In this document: positions 14,068-21,470 of the stretch, in pieces
Layout of the letters: each line of letters begins with the position of its first letter
How positions within the stretch are numbered: the stretch's first letter is position 1
Source of the DNA: a virus
Virus record (IMG/VR): IMGVR_UViG_3300023179_000508
Coordinates: 1 to 24,011 of that record
DNA length: 24,011 nt
Direction: 5' to 3' (one strand)
Program-made: the position numbers and the translations under genes
Notes under the pieces: model-generated
What the model was told of the DNA's origin: nothing
Database searches by the model: none
Seen by the model: only the letters and a program-made list of their open reading frames with translations

Positions 14068-14780
14068 AAACTATCCAATCTGAGTGTTTTGTATTTAAGT
14101 TCATTATGGTTTGACGGAGTTAAATACCCAACAATAAATCGACTACCAGTTGTAGATACGATCTTGCCTTTACGCAAACGCCCATGCGCTTGAATAAAAA
14201 CCTGATCTCCAACATCAATGTTGTATGGATTTTTTACTTCGTATGAACTTGTGCGTTCATCAGCAATAGAAATTAATTCATCTTTTACATCTTTGATTTG
14301 TGAAAGTAAATCTAATTTCTTTTTACATTTGTTAATAACTTTATTTTGATCAGTATTACCGCCATACATATAAAGTATGGCAAGTTGACCTAACCAACCA
14401 AGAGTTTGATACTTGTCGCCCTGACCACCAATTTCGTAAGCCATACTTTGATAATAAGTAAATGATTTAACATCATTTGCGTATCCACCAATTTCAGTAT
14501 CAGCCAAATACTTATCGGTTGTGTTTCCATACAAGTCCAAAACTGATCTGAACTCATAATTAAACCCAATAATTATTAATTGAAAACCTTTGTAAGTTTG
14601 TTCATCAAAAGTTATATCAATTAATTTGTAATTAGTTAATACATCAAACTTATTGCGAGTATGTGGTTGCCAAATTGAATTATCAGTTTCTCCAACACTC
14701 CAATAAGCACCTTCACTATTAAACTTAGTTTTTAATCGTTCAAGATAAAAACTATTTTTAGTTTTAGTTTGTGTAGTCAT
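14046..14780 (-). CDS. hypothetical protein with C-terminal SH3/KOW-like domain, 244 aa
   Basis: Residues 1-150 are rich in aromatic residues and strand-forming (FQLIIIGFNYEFRSVLDLYG). A helical stretch (KKKLDLLSQIKDVKDELISI) follows. The C-terminus reads VGDQVFIQAHGRLRKGKIV and RFIVGYL, which looks like an SH3-barrel or KOW-type module that could bind nucleic acid. It overlaps the upstream gene by one base. The family is unknown. Confidence 0.6.
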   Translation of the reverse strand: MTTQTKTKNSFYLERLKTKFNSEGAYWSVGETDNSIWQPHTRNKFDVLTNYKLIDITFDEQTYKGFQLIIIGFNYEFRSVLDLYGNTTDKYLADTEIGGYANDVKSFTYYQSMAYEIGGQGDKYQTLGWLGQLAILYMYGGNTDQNKVINKCKKKLDLLSQIKDVKDELISIADERTSSYEVKNPYNIDVGDQVFIQAHGRLRKGKIVSTTGSRFIVGYLTPSNHNELKYKTLRLDSLWIPAQP

Positions 14781-15400
14781 TAACCCACCAAGTCTTTCGC
14801 TTCAAGAACTTTCTCAATTAATATGGACATAGTTTTGAGATCAACATTCATCTCAGATACTTGTATGTAGTTATCTCCAACTCTGCGACTACGCTGATCT
14901 ACTGTAATTTGATTAGCACGATCACCGAGAATTGTTTTAAGAGATGCTAATAAAGAAGCAGAAACTCTTTCGTGATATTCCCTTGCTTCTCTTTCTTTGC
15001 GTTCACGCTCTTTCTGTTCCGCTTCTTGTTTTTGGCGTTCCAGTAATTCTTGGCGTTCACGCTCAGCCCACTTTGGTTCAAGAGTTGCATATTCAGCAAC
15101 AATATCTTGTGGTCTAGCCAACCAATAAATTGTTGTTGATGCTTGTCCTGAGTTTAAGTAATCATCTGAACAAACTAGATAACCAACATTACGAGAACCT
15201 TTATTGGCTGGCGCAAAATTATGATCATCTTGTTTGTCTGATCTATAAACTTTGTATTCATATTTAGAACTGGATACAAGAGTTGCTTTAGCAACATGAG
15301 AGCGTTGCACACGATCAGGATTTTTCTTATCGCTTGATGAATAATCCCATGCTGGAATTACTCCGTAGTTAGTTCCGATTTTTAGTTCTGCGGATTTCAT
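14780..15400 (-). CDS. hypothetical coiled-coil protein, 206 aa
   Basis: The N-terminal 95 residues look like a small beta domain (LKIGTNYGVIPAWDY, then KATLVSSSKYEYKVY). Residues about 110-145 are a charged coiled coil dominated by Glu, Arg, Lys and Gln. The C-terminal part (NQITVDQRSRRVGDNYIQV) ends in helices. AAAGGAG precedes the ATG by six bases. It may dimerise or act as a scaffold. The next gene downstream is coupled to it through a one-base overlap. Confidence 0.6.
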   Translation of the reverse strand: MKSAELKIGTNYGVIPAWDYSSSDKKNPDRVQRSHVAKATLVSSSKYEYKVYRSDKQDDHNFAPANKGSRNVGYLVCSDDYLNSGQASTTIYWLARPQDIVAEYATLEPKWAERERQELLERQKQEAEQKERERKEREAREYHERVSASLLASLKTILGDRANQITVDQRSRRVGDNYIQVSEMNVDLKTMSILIEKVLEAKDLVG

Positions 15401-15425
15401 TTATTTATTCTCCTTTAATTAGAAG

Positions 15426-15457
15426 GGTGGAACATAGCCCCCCGACCATGTTCCACC
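15426..15457. other. perfect 10-bp hairpin between the VWA and coiled-coil genes
   Basis: GGTGGAACAT and ATGTTCCACC are separated by 12 bases, in the 68-base gap after the VWA stop on the minus strand. No T-run follows, so it may be an mRNA-stability or attenuation element. Each arm also resembles half of the GAA-centred dyads seen at 10719, 19957 and 20169. Confidence 0.55.
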
Positions 15458-15468
15458 ACATTTGTTTG

Positions 15469-17349
15469 TTAGGCGTTAACTAATCGCCGACTAATCGCAT
15501 ACTTAACGATTGATTTAGCCATGCCAATTAAGTTAAGGGGATTATTTACAACCGCACCAATTTCGCAATAGTGCGATTTTTCTTGATCAAGTTTTACTAA
15601 CTCATCTTGATCAGCAATATAAGCAAAAGCAGTTAATACGCCAGCATTACCTAGTTTTTTAATTGCTTCGTTATTTTCTTTAACGGAATGGTGTTCCCAC
15701 TCGCCGTCAGTAATAGCAAAGAAAATACGAACTGGCTTTTCAGTTTCAGCAAGTATTTTAGTTGCGTAATTAATTGCTTCTGTTGGATTAGTTCCACCAG
15801 TAGAGCCAGCATTACGAATTACACCAGTTGCTTTTTCATCAGCACGATACAAAATGTTTGTATGCGTATTGAATGTAATTACTGTGGTGTTTGCGTTAAT
15901 GCGATCTAATGCTCTTTTAATCGCATACATAGCCCGATAAGCAGAAGTTTCTTTACTGCCACTCATTGAACCTGAATTGTCTAAAAGAATTACGCACTCG
16001 ATCTCTGTGGCATCATCTTGACCTTCTGACCATTGATCAAAGATCGTATCTAAATCATCACCACGCATATATCTATGCGCCTGTAAGCGACCCTGAGATT
16101 GATATTTATTCCAAGCAGGGTCAAAGGTTGCTTTTAATCTTTCTAACTCTCTACTGAAAGATAGAGATGCTTGGAAAGTTTTAGCATCAGGAGTTTGATT
16201 ATGATACCGAGATTTTTGTGGCTCTTTAGAATTATTGGTAGCAAGAGAAGGTAAGCCACCAATCTGTCTAATGATGTCGTTAATCTCGTTAGCAATCTGT
16301 TGATTATCTAATATGTCGTTTAACATATTTTTTAATGCAGATTGATTATCAGGAGTTTGATTACCAGCAGTTTTACCATTACCAGTATCTTTATTTTGAT
16401 CTGTTAAATCAATTTCAATTACTGGTTGTGATTTTAATTGTTCTGCCAATTTAACATCATCTTTAATAGGTTTTGTTTTAGCCCTATCACGATCACGCTT
16501 TTGTTGAATTGGTGGAACTGGGCGAGATGTTGATGAACTCTCTATACCTTCATGCGGTCTATCACCATGACCGAATGGAGATTTAATTGCTACAACAACT
16601 TTCTTGCCGTCTTTGCCAAGTAAATCTTTTTCCCAATTCGCTAATCCGTCTTGTGAAACTTCTTGTTTTGGCATTAACGCATCAAATCTTTTGATTAAAT
16701 CTTTTGCTAATTCAGTATCGTTTGGAAAAACTAATAATCGATACTGGTCAACTATGTCGCAGATTTCATCTAATTGATCTTGATGTTTATATGCGTTGCG
16801 TGATCGTGCCAACAATTCAGTTGGTAAGTATTGCCGACCACGCAATAATGCATAAGAAGTTTCAAACGCTTGTGGGTCATCAACAAAGTGAATAAGAATT
16901 GTTGATGTGAACCAATCAATCGTTGAGGGATAACGAGTTGTAAATAGAGTTTCAATTCGCTGATCATCTAACGCATTGTAAGCAAATAAATAATCATTAT
17001 CTCTACACCATTCAAAGATTTCAGAACCTTCTCTTGGTGTATAAAGAATGTGGCTAACTTCGTGTAAATCAAGTCCACGCAATCCAGCAATTTCTTTTGC
17101 TGTATTTAAGTTGCCAAGTAATCGAGAGTTAAAACAAACATGATTAGCACCTGACCAAGCAGGTGCATTTATATCTGCATGTTCCACTTTAACTTCAACC
17201 TTGCGAAGTGTTAATGCGGAATTAACTCTGCCAAAGAACTGGGAAAATCTTTCAATTCTTTGGCGTTTAATTTCCGCTTCTTGTTTCTCCTTATTTTTTA
17301 GATCAGATTGGGTTAGAGCCGTATCTAAATCTAAGAATGGATATTCCAT
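15469..17349 (-). CDS. VWA-domain protein with HEVSH motif, partner of the MoxR ATPase (CobT-like)
   Basis: The 626-aa protein has an N-terminal region with H96-E-V-S-H100 and a downstream acidic stretch (ALDDQRIE, 126-133), as in zincin-like metal sites. A low-complexity linker spans about 260-390. The C-terminal von Willebrand A domain has a complete MIDAS: DNSGS (457-461), T520 in GGTNP and D548 in TDGE. VWA/MoxR pairs remodel or load metal into partner proteins; the CobS/CobT cobaltochelatase subunits belong to this class. Phage copies are often called CobT-like, but no CobN is seen here. The gene lies 14 bases after the ATPase gene. Confidence 0.85.
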   Translation of the reverse strand: MEYPFLDLDTALTQSDLKNKEKQEAEIKRQRIERFSQFFGRVNSALTLRKVEVKVEHADINAPAWSGANHVCFNSRLLGNLNTAKEIAGLRGLDLHEVSHILYTPREGSEIFEWCRDNDYLFAYNALDDQRIETLFTTRYPSTIDWFTSTILIHFVDDPQAFETSYALLRGRQYLPTELLARSRNAYKHQDQLDEICDIVDQYRLLVFPNDTELAKDLIKRFDALMPKQEVSQDGLANWEKDLLGKDGKKVVVAIKSPFGHGDRPHEGIESSSTSRPVPPIQQKRDRDRAKTKPIKDDVKLAEQLKSQPVIEIDLTDQNKDTGNGKTAGNQTPDNQSALKNMLNDILDNQQIANEINDIIRQIGGLPSLATNNSKEPQKSRYHNQTPDAKTFQASLSFSRELERLKATFDPAWNKYQSQGRLQAHRYMRGDDLDTIFDQWSEGQDDATEIECVILLDNSGSMSGSKETSAYRAMYAIKRALDRINANTTVITFNTHTNILYRADEKATGVIRNAGSTGGTNPTEAINYATKILAETEKPVRIFFAITDGEWEHHSVKENNEAIKKLGNAGVLTAFAYIADQDELVKLDQEKSHYCEIGAVVNNPLNLIGMAKSIVKYAISRRLVNA

Positions 17350-17363
17350 TTATTTATTCCTAA

Positions 17364-18230
17364 CTAAGCGTTAACTGGTTCAAGTAATCCAAGATCGGAT
17401 TTGATGTTGTATTCGCTACCTTCTAGCAACATACGAACTGCTGGCTTCTCATCATCAGCAAAGTTATTAACGAACACTTCACTAGCAAACTCATAAGAAA
17501 GACCCTTAGCAAGTTTCTCGAATGTTTTTAGGATACGAGTTGATACTGGAGTTTCAAATATAGTTGATGAATTAGAAGCATCACTAACACGAAGCGTTGA
17601 TCTCATGCCATTAGCAAGTTCCAATAATGAACCTGAATTAATAATTTGTTTTTCAATCTTTGTGTCGTAGTGATAAGTCAACTTAATTGCGAAGCGATCT
17701 TTCCATGCTTCATTAAGTAATTGAGTTCCACGATAGTTAGGGTTCATATCTGCAACCACTAATAGATCAGGGTGAGCATGTATAACTTCGTTATCGTGGC
17801 TCATTAAAGTAATTGATCGGCGATCATCTAACAAACTCATTAGATATTGTGAAAGATTTTTTGGTGCATTATTTAATTCGTTAATTAATAACACGCCACC
17901 TTCACGAACGATCTTTGTAATTGCGCCGTCAATCCATTTTAGTTCGCCCTTGTTATCAGGAAACAAACCGCCAGTTAGTTGTGTGAAATCAAGTGCATTA
18001 TTTGAAGGAACTGCAAAGAAGTTCATTTTGCGTTTTGATGCGTAAGCCATAGCGGAAGTTGTTTTACCAGTTCCAGCATCACCTTCAATTAATACATTCA
18101 TTTTGTTTTCAAGTGCATAGTCATACATTTGAGTTTCGGTAATACCGCCACCAAAAGAGCGTTCAATGTAATGCCCAGTTTGTTCCAGCGAAGGAACAAA
18201 GAAGGATTTGTTAGTTGTTTCTGTATTCAT
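17364..18230 (-). CDS. MoxR/CobS-type AAA+ ATPase
   Basis: It is an ATP-driven chaperone of the MoxR clade. Walker A is GDAGTGKT (50-57) and Walker B is GVLLINELN (112-120), with Asn-Glu instead of Asp-Glu. Sensor 1 lies around N163 (DMNPNYRGT) and an arginine finger is at R179 (WKDRF). At 288 aa it is one AAA+ module without accessory domains. It is followed directly by the VWA gene, the usual pairing, so the two probably form one complex. Its client is unknown. A 235-base leader with a long-range inverted repeat precedes it. Confidence 0.9.
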   Translation of the reverse strand: MNTETTNKSFFVPSLEQTGHYIERSFGGGITETQMYDYALENKMNVLIEGDAGTGKTTSAMAYASKRKMNFFAVPSNNALDFTQLTGGLFPDNKGELKWIDGAITKIVREGGVLLINELNNAPKNLSQYLMSLLDDRRSITLMSHDNEVIHAHPDLLVVADMNPNYRGTQLLNEAWKDRFAIKLTYHYDTKIEKQIINSGSLLELANGMRSTLRVSDASNSSTIFETPVSTRILKTFEKLAKGLSYEFASEVFVNNFADDEKPAVRMLLEGSEYNIKSDLGLLEPVNA

Positions 18231-18251
18231 TTTGTTTTCCGTTTCTGTTAG

Positions 18252-18459
18252 TTAGTTTGTTTGTATTACTGGGGAATTGAATTGTGTTAGCAATAACGGA
18301 ATAAAGACGATCTCTTTATCTATTATAGATTTCTTTATAGTCGAATTGGCTAATCTGTTGTCGTTCATAAATGAAGGAACAAGACGCAAATAATTAATAG
18401 CAATCATTTGATTTTCAGAAAATTGCCCAAGACTATTTAATCGGCTATTGCTAACACAA
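18252..18459 (-). other. MoxR leader region: long inverted repeat and a weak 51-codon frame
   Basis: TTGTGTTAGCAATA (18282-18295) and TATTGCTAACACAA (18446-18459) are perfect 14-bp inverted repeats 150 bases apart. On the minus-strand RNA they extend by a G-U and a C-G pair. Small hairpins lie between them. A stop-free frame also exists here: from ATG 18407 to TAA 18252 it would give 51 aa, but it lacks a ribosome site. I favour an RNA structure over a gene. Confidence 0.4.
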
Positions 18460-18465
18460 ACTTAT

Positions 18466-18750
18466 TTATTTGTATTCAGGTATTACTACATTAGGGTCTT
18501 TTTCAATAATTGATGAAGCAAGTAAAACATCATCAAGTTGGTTATCAACTAATTCAATGAAAGTTTTATGTTCATCAACTTTTGTTTCAAGAACATCATC
18601 AATTTGATTAAGTAAAGGTATAGCCATTTCAAGAAAGAAATCAGGAACATCAATTTCTTTCATTTTAATAATCATGCCCTTTAATGCGGTGTGAAGTAAT
18701 CCCACTTCATCAAGAGATAGATTATTAATAATCAGTTTTTTATTTTTCAT
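18466..18750 (-). CDS. hypothetical acidic helical protein, 94 aa
   Basis: The short protein begins with basic residues (MKNKKLIINN) and is otherwise acidic and helical (EVGLLHTALKGMIIKMKEI, LVDNQLDDVLLASSIIEKD). Its start directly abuts the stop of the upstream gene. It has no membrane span or metal motif. No family is recognised. Confidence 0.55.
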   Translation of the reverse strand: MKNKKLIINNLSLDEVGLLHTALKGMIIKMKEIDVPDFFLEMAIPLLNQIDDVLETKVDEHKTFIELVDNQLDDVLLASSIIEKDPNVVIPEYK

Positions 18751-18933
18751 TTATTTTAGTCCTTTGACTATTTTGCTGATGTTTAAGTTTTTCAAAACAT
18801 CAATAGTGTAGTTATCGGAACGAGTAGAAAAGAACCGAGTTCCGTCAAATAGAACAAGATCAATTAAGTTAACTGAGATTGTTCCAGTAGCAACGATATT
18901 TCCGTTTGTATCTATGTATGTTTGCGCTTTCAT
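18751..18933 (-). CDS. small hypothetical beta-rich protein, 60 aa
   Basis: It is the first gene of the long leftward operon. ACAAGGA lies eight bases before the ATG. The peptide is mostly strands (TYIDTNGNIVATGTISVNLIDLVLFDG). The operon promoter must lie in the repeat-rich region just to the right (18934-19100), but I could not pick a convincing -35/-10 pair. Function is unknown. Confidence 0.55.
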   Translation of the reverse strand: MKAQTYIDTNGNIVATGTISVNLIDLVLFDGTRFFSTRSDNYTIDVLKNLNISKIVKGLK

Positions 18934-19684
18934 TATTTATTCCTTGTATTGGTTAGGGGGGGAAGGAATTAATAGATCGATATTAAGTTGTTATTAAGTT
19001 GTATTGAATACATTTATTTATGTATTCACCGCTATTACTGGCAAAGATAATTCGCAGATTATTTATCACCAGTAATAGCAGAAAACACATAAGCCATTCT
19101 CTAATTACTAGATAACTAATTTCATTGTGCTTAGATCAGATTGATTACTGTCGGCATCTCACTAGTAGAGAACAATCCATAGTTAGTTATTTTTTATTTC
19201 CAAGAATAGTTGCCTAAACTTAATCTCTATTCACAATTAATTTCTTAATCGTTGATCTGATGTTTTGTAGAACGCTCGTAATTTATTAGTGAAATAAATT
19301 AGTTATCGCCACTCCAAGTGATCTCATCAGATTTAATTACTAATTAGTTAGTTCAAAGTTGCTACACGCAAACTGTTTTTAATTGAACGGCAATAACTAA
19401 TTGCCATAACTAATCGTTTAATCGAGATGTTTTAGTCCGTATGTAGTTTTTAAGGTTCGAGTTCTCTGATTAACTTCTCAAATTAAGAGGCGATCTGATG
19501 ACCTATTAATTAATCGGAACTGTCCAAGCGTAGCACAAAATCCAGTTGACCTTGACCACCTGATAAGAGCGAGTTCCAGCGTGGGGGTGTCCGATTTGCC
19601 CGATTGAGCCTGAGCCTGAGCGTGGGGGCTAACTGGCGAACTGGGGGCTGTGGAACTAACTCCAACTTTCGGAGTAGTGCTGGC

Positions 19685-19776
19685 GAGTTAGTTGCGGACT
19701 AACTCATGGTGGCGGAAGCGGTGGCGGTGGGGAGTTAGTTGCGAACTAACTTTTATGTAGCCCGTAAAAGTTAGTT
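19685..19776. repeat. cluster of AGTTAGTT/AACTAACT hairpins
   Basis: GAGTTAGT-TGCGG-ACTAACTC (19685-19705), AGTTAGTT-GCG-AACTAACT (19733-19751) and a perfect 12-bp repeat with arms AACTAACTTTTA and TAAAAGTTAGTT (19744-19776, nine-base loop). The second and third share an arm, so they are mutually exclusive folds. The same words recur at 8515 and 10712-10786. Confidence 0.6.
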
Positions 19777-19896
19777 GGTTAAATGTGTGCGCTTTGTGGG
19801 AGATGTTTAGTTAATTAGTTATGTGGGAAATTGCGCCGAAGTATTTTTTTCTCAGTAATAACTAAATAGATATATAAGAGAGATAGATAGATAGAT

Positions 19897-19969
19897 ACAT
19901 GTTCCATGTCTAATAAGTAGTTAATAGTTATGTGATGCCAAGAGATATTAATTAATACATGGAACATGT
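19897..19969. repeat. pair of inverted ACATG-N3-CATGT dyads
   Basis: ACATGTTCCATGT (19897) and ACATGGAACATGT (19957) are exact reverse complements 47 bases apart. Each is itself a palindrome around TTC or GAA. They are likely binding sites for a dimeric repressor. Confidence 0.55.
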
Positions 19970-20168
19970 GGCTATGTAGTAATGCGTATGCGTTTGATCA
20001 TGTGAGTTATTACAAGGAGATAAGGCACTAATGATGTGATGATGTAATGATCTGATAACAACTCGGAGAGTTGGCTAATAGGCTGGTGGTGGTCGTATAA
20101 GCAAATTGTTGCCGTAGTCAGTAGCCAAACGCTAATTAGTTATGCCGTCATCAAATAGTCATCAAGCC

Positions 20169-20193
20169 ATGTGGAACACATAGTTATTGAGCG
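20169..20193. promoter_or_regulatory. ATGTG-GAA-CACAT dyad plus TAGTTATTGAGCG, shared with the integrase upstream region
   Basis: The dyad is followed at once by a 13-base word. Both parts, GTGGAACAC and TAGTTATTGAGCG, recur in the same order at 10721-10751, nearly 10 kb away. This suggests one protein acting at both places. Confidence 0.55.
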
Positions 20194-20195
20194 CA

Positions 20196-20242
20196 TGTTA
20201 ACAAGATCGCACCTGATTAATAGTCAGGTGTAATTGTTAACA
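20196..20242. repeat. nested palindrome TGTTAAC...CACCTGA...TCAGGTG...GTTAACA
   Basis: Two concentric 7-bp inverted repeats surround TTAATAG. A similar CACCTG-TTA-CAGGTG dyad occurs inside the small gene at 20586-20735. It is a candidate operator or replication hairpin. Confidence 0.5.
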
Positions 20243-20347
20243 CTAATAAATTACCAAGACCCCCCCACCATTAAGCGTGAGCGCACAGAGGACCCCCCAG
20301 GTCAGAGACATGGTTGAAGGGTTTGGGCCTAAGCAGTAGCCAAGGAG

Positions 20348-20356
20348 TGGGATAAT
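20348..20356 (+). promoter_or_regulatory. extended -10 promoter for the rightward block
   Basis: TGGGATAAT matches an extended -10 element (TGn plus GATAAT). Its expected start point falls on or beside the ATG at 20363, which would give a leaderless transcript, common in actinobacteria. No good -35 is seen at the right distance. Confidence 0.45.
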
Positions 20357-20362
20357 AGGGGT

Positions 20363-20533
20363 ATGGAACAACATTCCCACGTCTTCGACGAGTTAAGAGC
20401 CAGTGTCCGTAGTGAGATGGCCAAAGAGATCATTGAAGGAATTCAGGCGCTTAACATTACTACCTATCTAGAGGCTCAGACAGTAAATAGGGCGATTGAT
20501 GTCGTTAAGGGTACAGCGGGTATCGCCCAATAA
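20363..20533 (+). CDS. small hypothetical protein, 56 aa, first gene of the rightward block
   Basis: The peptide is an amphipathic helical protein (VFDELRASVRSEMAKEI, then YLEAQTVNRAIDVVKG). Codon use is more GC-rich than in the left block. It sits directly under the extended -10 element and may be read from a leaderless mRNA. A candidate terminator overlaps its 3' end. No family is recognised. Confidence 0.5.
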   Translation: MEQHSHVFDELRASVRSEMAKEIIEGIQALNITTYLEAQTVNRAIDVVKGTAGIAQ

Positions 20534-20539
20534 TTTTTT
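20490..20539 (+). terminator. possible terminator at the end of the 56-aa gene
   Basis: GGGCGAT (20490-20496) pairs with ATCGCCC (20522-20528), with a 25-base loop that has a small inner hairpin, then AATAATTTTTT. The long loop makes it moderate at best. The T-run belongs to a repeated TTTTTTCTCAGTAAT word also found at 19845-19859. Confidence 0.4.
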
Positions 20540-20585
20540 CTCAGTAATGACAAAAGCAGTAGTCAAGAGGGTATAGGGTGTACCC

Positions 20586-20735
20586 ATGCGCCTATTTGGA
20601 TTAGAGATACGTAAGATACCTAGAGTACGTAGTGATAGAGAGATGATCATGGTCACCTGTTACAGGTGTTCTATGAAGTTCTTCATAACTCGTCAACATC
20701 TGCGGGTGCATAATTACTGCCCAACTTGTAAATAG
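20586..20735 (+). CDS. zinc-finger-like small protein, 49 aa
   Basis: The peptide carries TCYRCSMKFF and NYCPTCK, a CxxC...CxxC pair about 20 residues apart with His residues between (QHLRVH), typical of a zinc ribbon. A GGGTA...TACCC hairpin sits right before the ATG and contains TATAGG, which could serve as a -10 element for a near-leaderless mRNA. Function is unknown; DNA or RNA polymerase binding is possible. Confidence 0.55.
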   Translation: MRLFGLEIRKIPRVRSDREMIMVTCYRCSMKFFITRQHLRVHNYCPTCK

Positions 20736-20743
20736 GAGAACTG

Positions 20744-20914
20744 ATGGTCTTAGCAACTGACTTCTTAGCCTTGATCTGCGTGAGCGTCGTAGCATTATAT
20801 GTATTGTGGATATCTCGCAAGGCTGGTCATCCCGTATATCTAGTAATGAAGATTTTGTCGGTTGTTATTGCACTCCTCTGGATTATTGCGGCCTTTTTAT
20901 ATTCTCAGCAATAA
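20744..20914 (+). CDS. two-span small membrane protein, 56 aa
   Basis: An AGGAG lies five bases before the ATG. There are two hydrophobic segments: FLALICVSVVALYVLWI, a short basic loop (SRKAGHP), then IALLWIIAAFLY. That hairpin topology fits a holin, a membrane-depolarising exclusion protein or a small toxin. Its place among early-type genes, not beside the lysozyme-like gene, argues against an assigned holin role. Confidence 0.6.
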   Translation: MVLATDFLALICVSVVALYVLWISRKAGHPVYLVMKILSVVIALLWIIAAFLYSQQ

Positions 20915-20920
20915 CTAGAT

Positions 20921-21298
20921 ATGCCATATAAGGACAGGAAGTCCGAGAAGGCTAAGGCGGTAAATAAGAAGGCGAATAAGAAGTACTACAAAAAAAATAA
21001 GGGCGCCCAATTATTACGCAATAAGACCAAGAAGGATCAGATACGTGATTACATCCGTAAGTACAAGGAGCATCGTGGCTGTATGGATTGCGGCGTTAAA
21101 TACCCTTACTATGTACTAGACCTTGACCATCGTGATCCTAATGAGAAGAAGTTCACCCCCGCCATGCTTCATAAGACTGGCAGTTGGGATAAGATGATCA
21201 AAGAAATAAGGAAATGCGATGTAGTATGCTCTAACTGCCATAGGCAGAGGACACATATGCGGGGTCACTACACCCATAAGAATGAGGAGATAGCATGA
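20921..21298 (+). CDS. HNH endonuclease
   Basis: The 125-aa protein has a highly basic N-terminus (about 50 residues of Lys, Arg and Asn), then CMDCG, LDLDHRDPNEKKF and KCDVVCSNCHRQRTH, the full HNH metal-binding core. It may be a homing, packaging-associated or defence nuclease. It is related in layout to the minus-strand HNH gene at 13636 but lacks that protein's N-terminal zinc pair. It follows the membrane-protein gene by six bases and overlaps the next short frame by four. Confidence 0.85.
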   Translation: MPYKDRKSEKAKAVNKKANKKYYKKNKGAQLLRNKTKKDQIRDYIRKYKEHRGCMDCGVKYPYYVLDLDHRDPNEKKFTPAMLHKTGSWDKMIKEIRKCDVVCSNCHRQRTHMRGHYTHKNEEIA

Positions 21299-21387
21299 GA
21301 GATATATTATTGCAATTAGAGTGGAGCCTATTAGATCTAGAGATGTATAGGTTTATATTAGAGTGGTTTATTACTCTAGGTTTATAG
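21295..21387 (+). CDS. possible 30-aa peptide
   Basis: An ATGA overlap with the HNH stop and GAGGAG eight bases upstream support translation. The product is a hydrophobic/acidic helix (ILLQLEWSLLDLEMYRFIL). It is very short, so the call is tentative. Confidence 0.35.
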   Translation: MRDILLQLEWSLLDLEMYRFILEWFITLGL

Positions 21388-21410
21388 ATCTTTACTGAAA
21401 CATAAAACAG

Positions 21411-21438
21411 CGCCCTATAATTTTTTTCAATAGGGGCG
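21411..21438. other. CGCCCTAT / ATAGGGGCG hairpin with a T-rich loop
   Basis: A GC-rich stem with one bulged base encloses AATTTTTTTCA, in the gap before the Arr-like genes. The T-run is in the loop, not after the stem, so it is not a classical terminator. It may block read-through or mark the promoter region of the next operon, where CATAAT (about 21450) is a possible -10. Confidence 0.35.
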
Positions 21439-21470
21439 TAAGACAGTAGTCATAATGTCACAATACATTC

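Larger units (their letters stand above)
18934..20362. other. 1.4-kb gene-free control region between divergent operons (candidate origin or operator cluster)
   Basis: I find no believable gene on either strand. The region is AT-rich except for a G-rich island at about 19550-19740. It contains hairpins at 19005-19028 (TGAATACAT arms) and 19031-19079 (11-bp GCTATTACTGG arms). It has about eight copies, in both orientations, of ATTAGTTAT or its core (19112, 19183, 19298, 19343, 19393, 19406, 19814, 20135), and repeated ATCTGAT words. The AACTAACT hairpins at 19685-19776, GAA-centred dyads and a nested palindrome at 20196 complete the set. Such density fits a replication origin or a lysis-lysogeny switch; neither is proven. 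Confidence 0.6.

Noticed and set aside
19440-19470. tRNA T-arm-like word GGTTCGAGTTC
   Set aside because: The flanking bases cannot form a T stem, and no acceptor or anticodon arm is found nearby.
20468-20795. Minus-strand frames under the small rightward genes
   Set aside because: They overlap better-supported plus-strand genes that have promoter and ribosome signals, and the predicted peptides show no family features.
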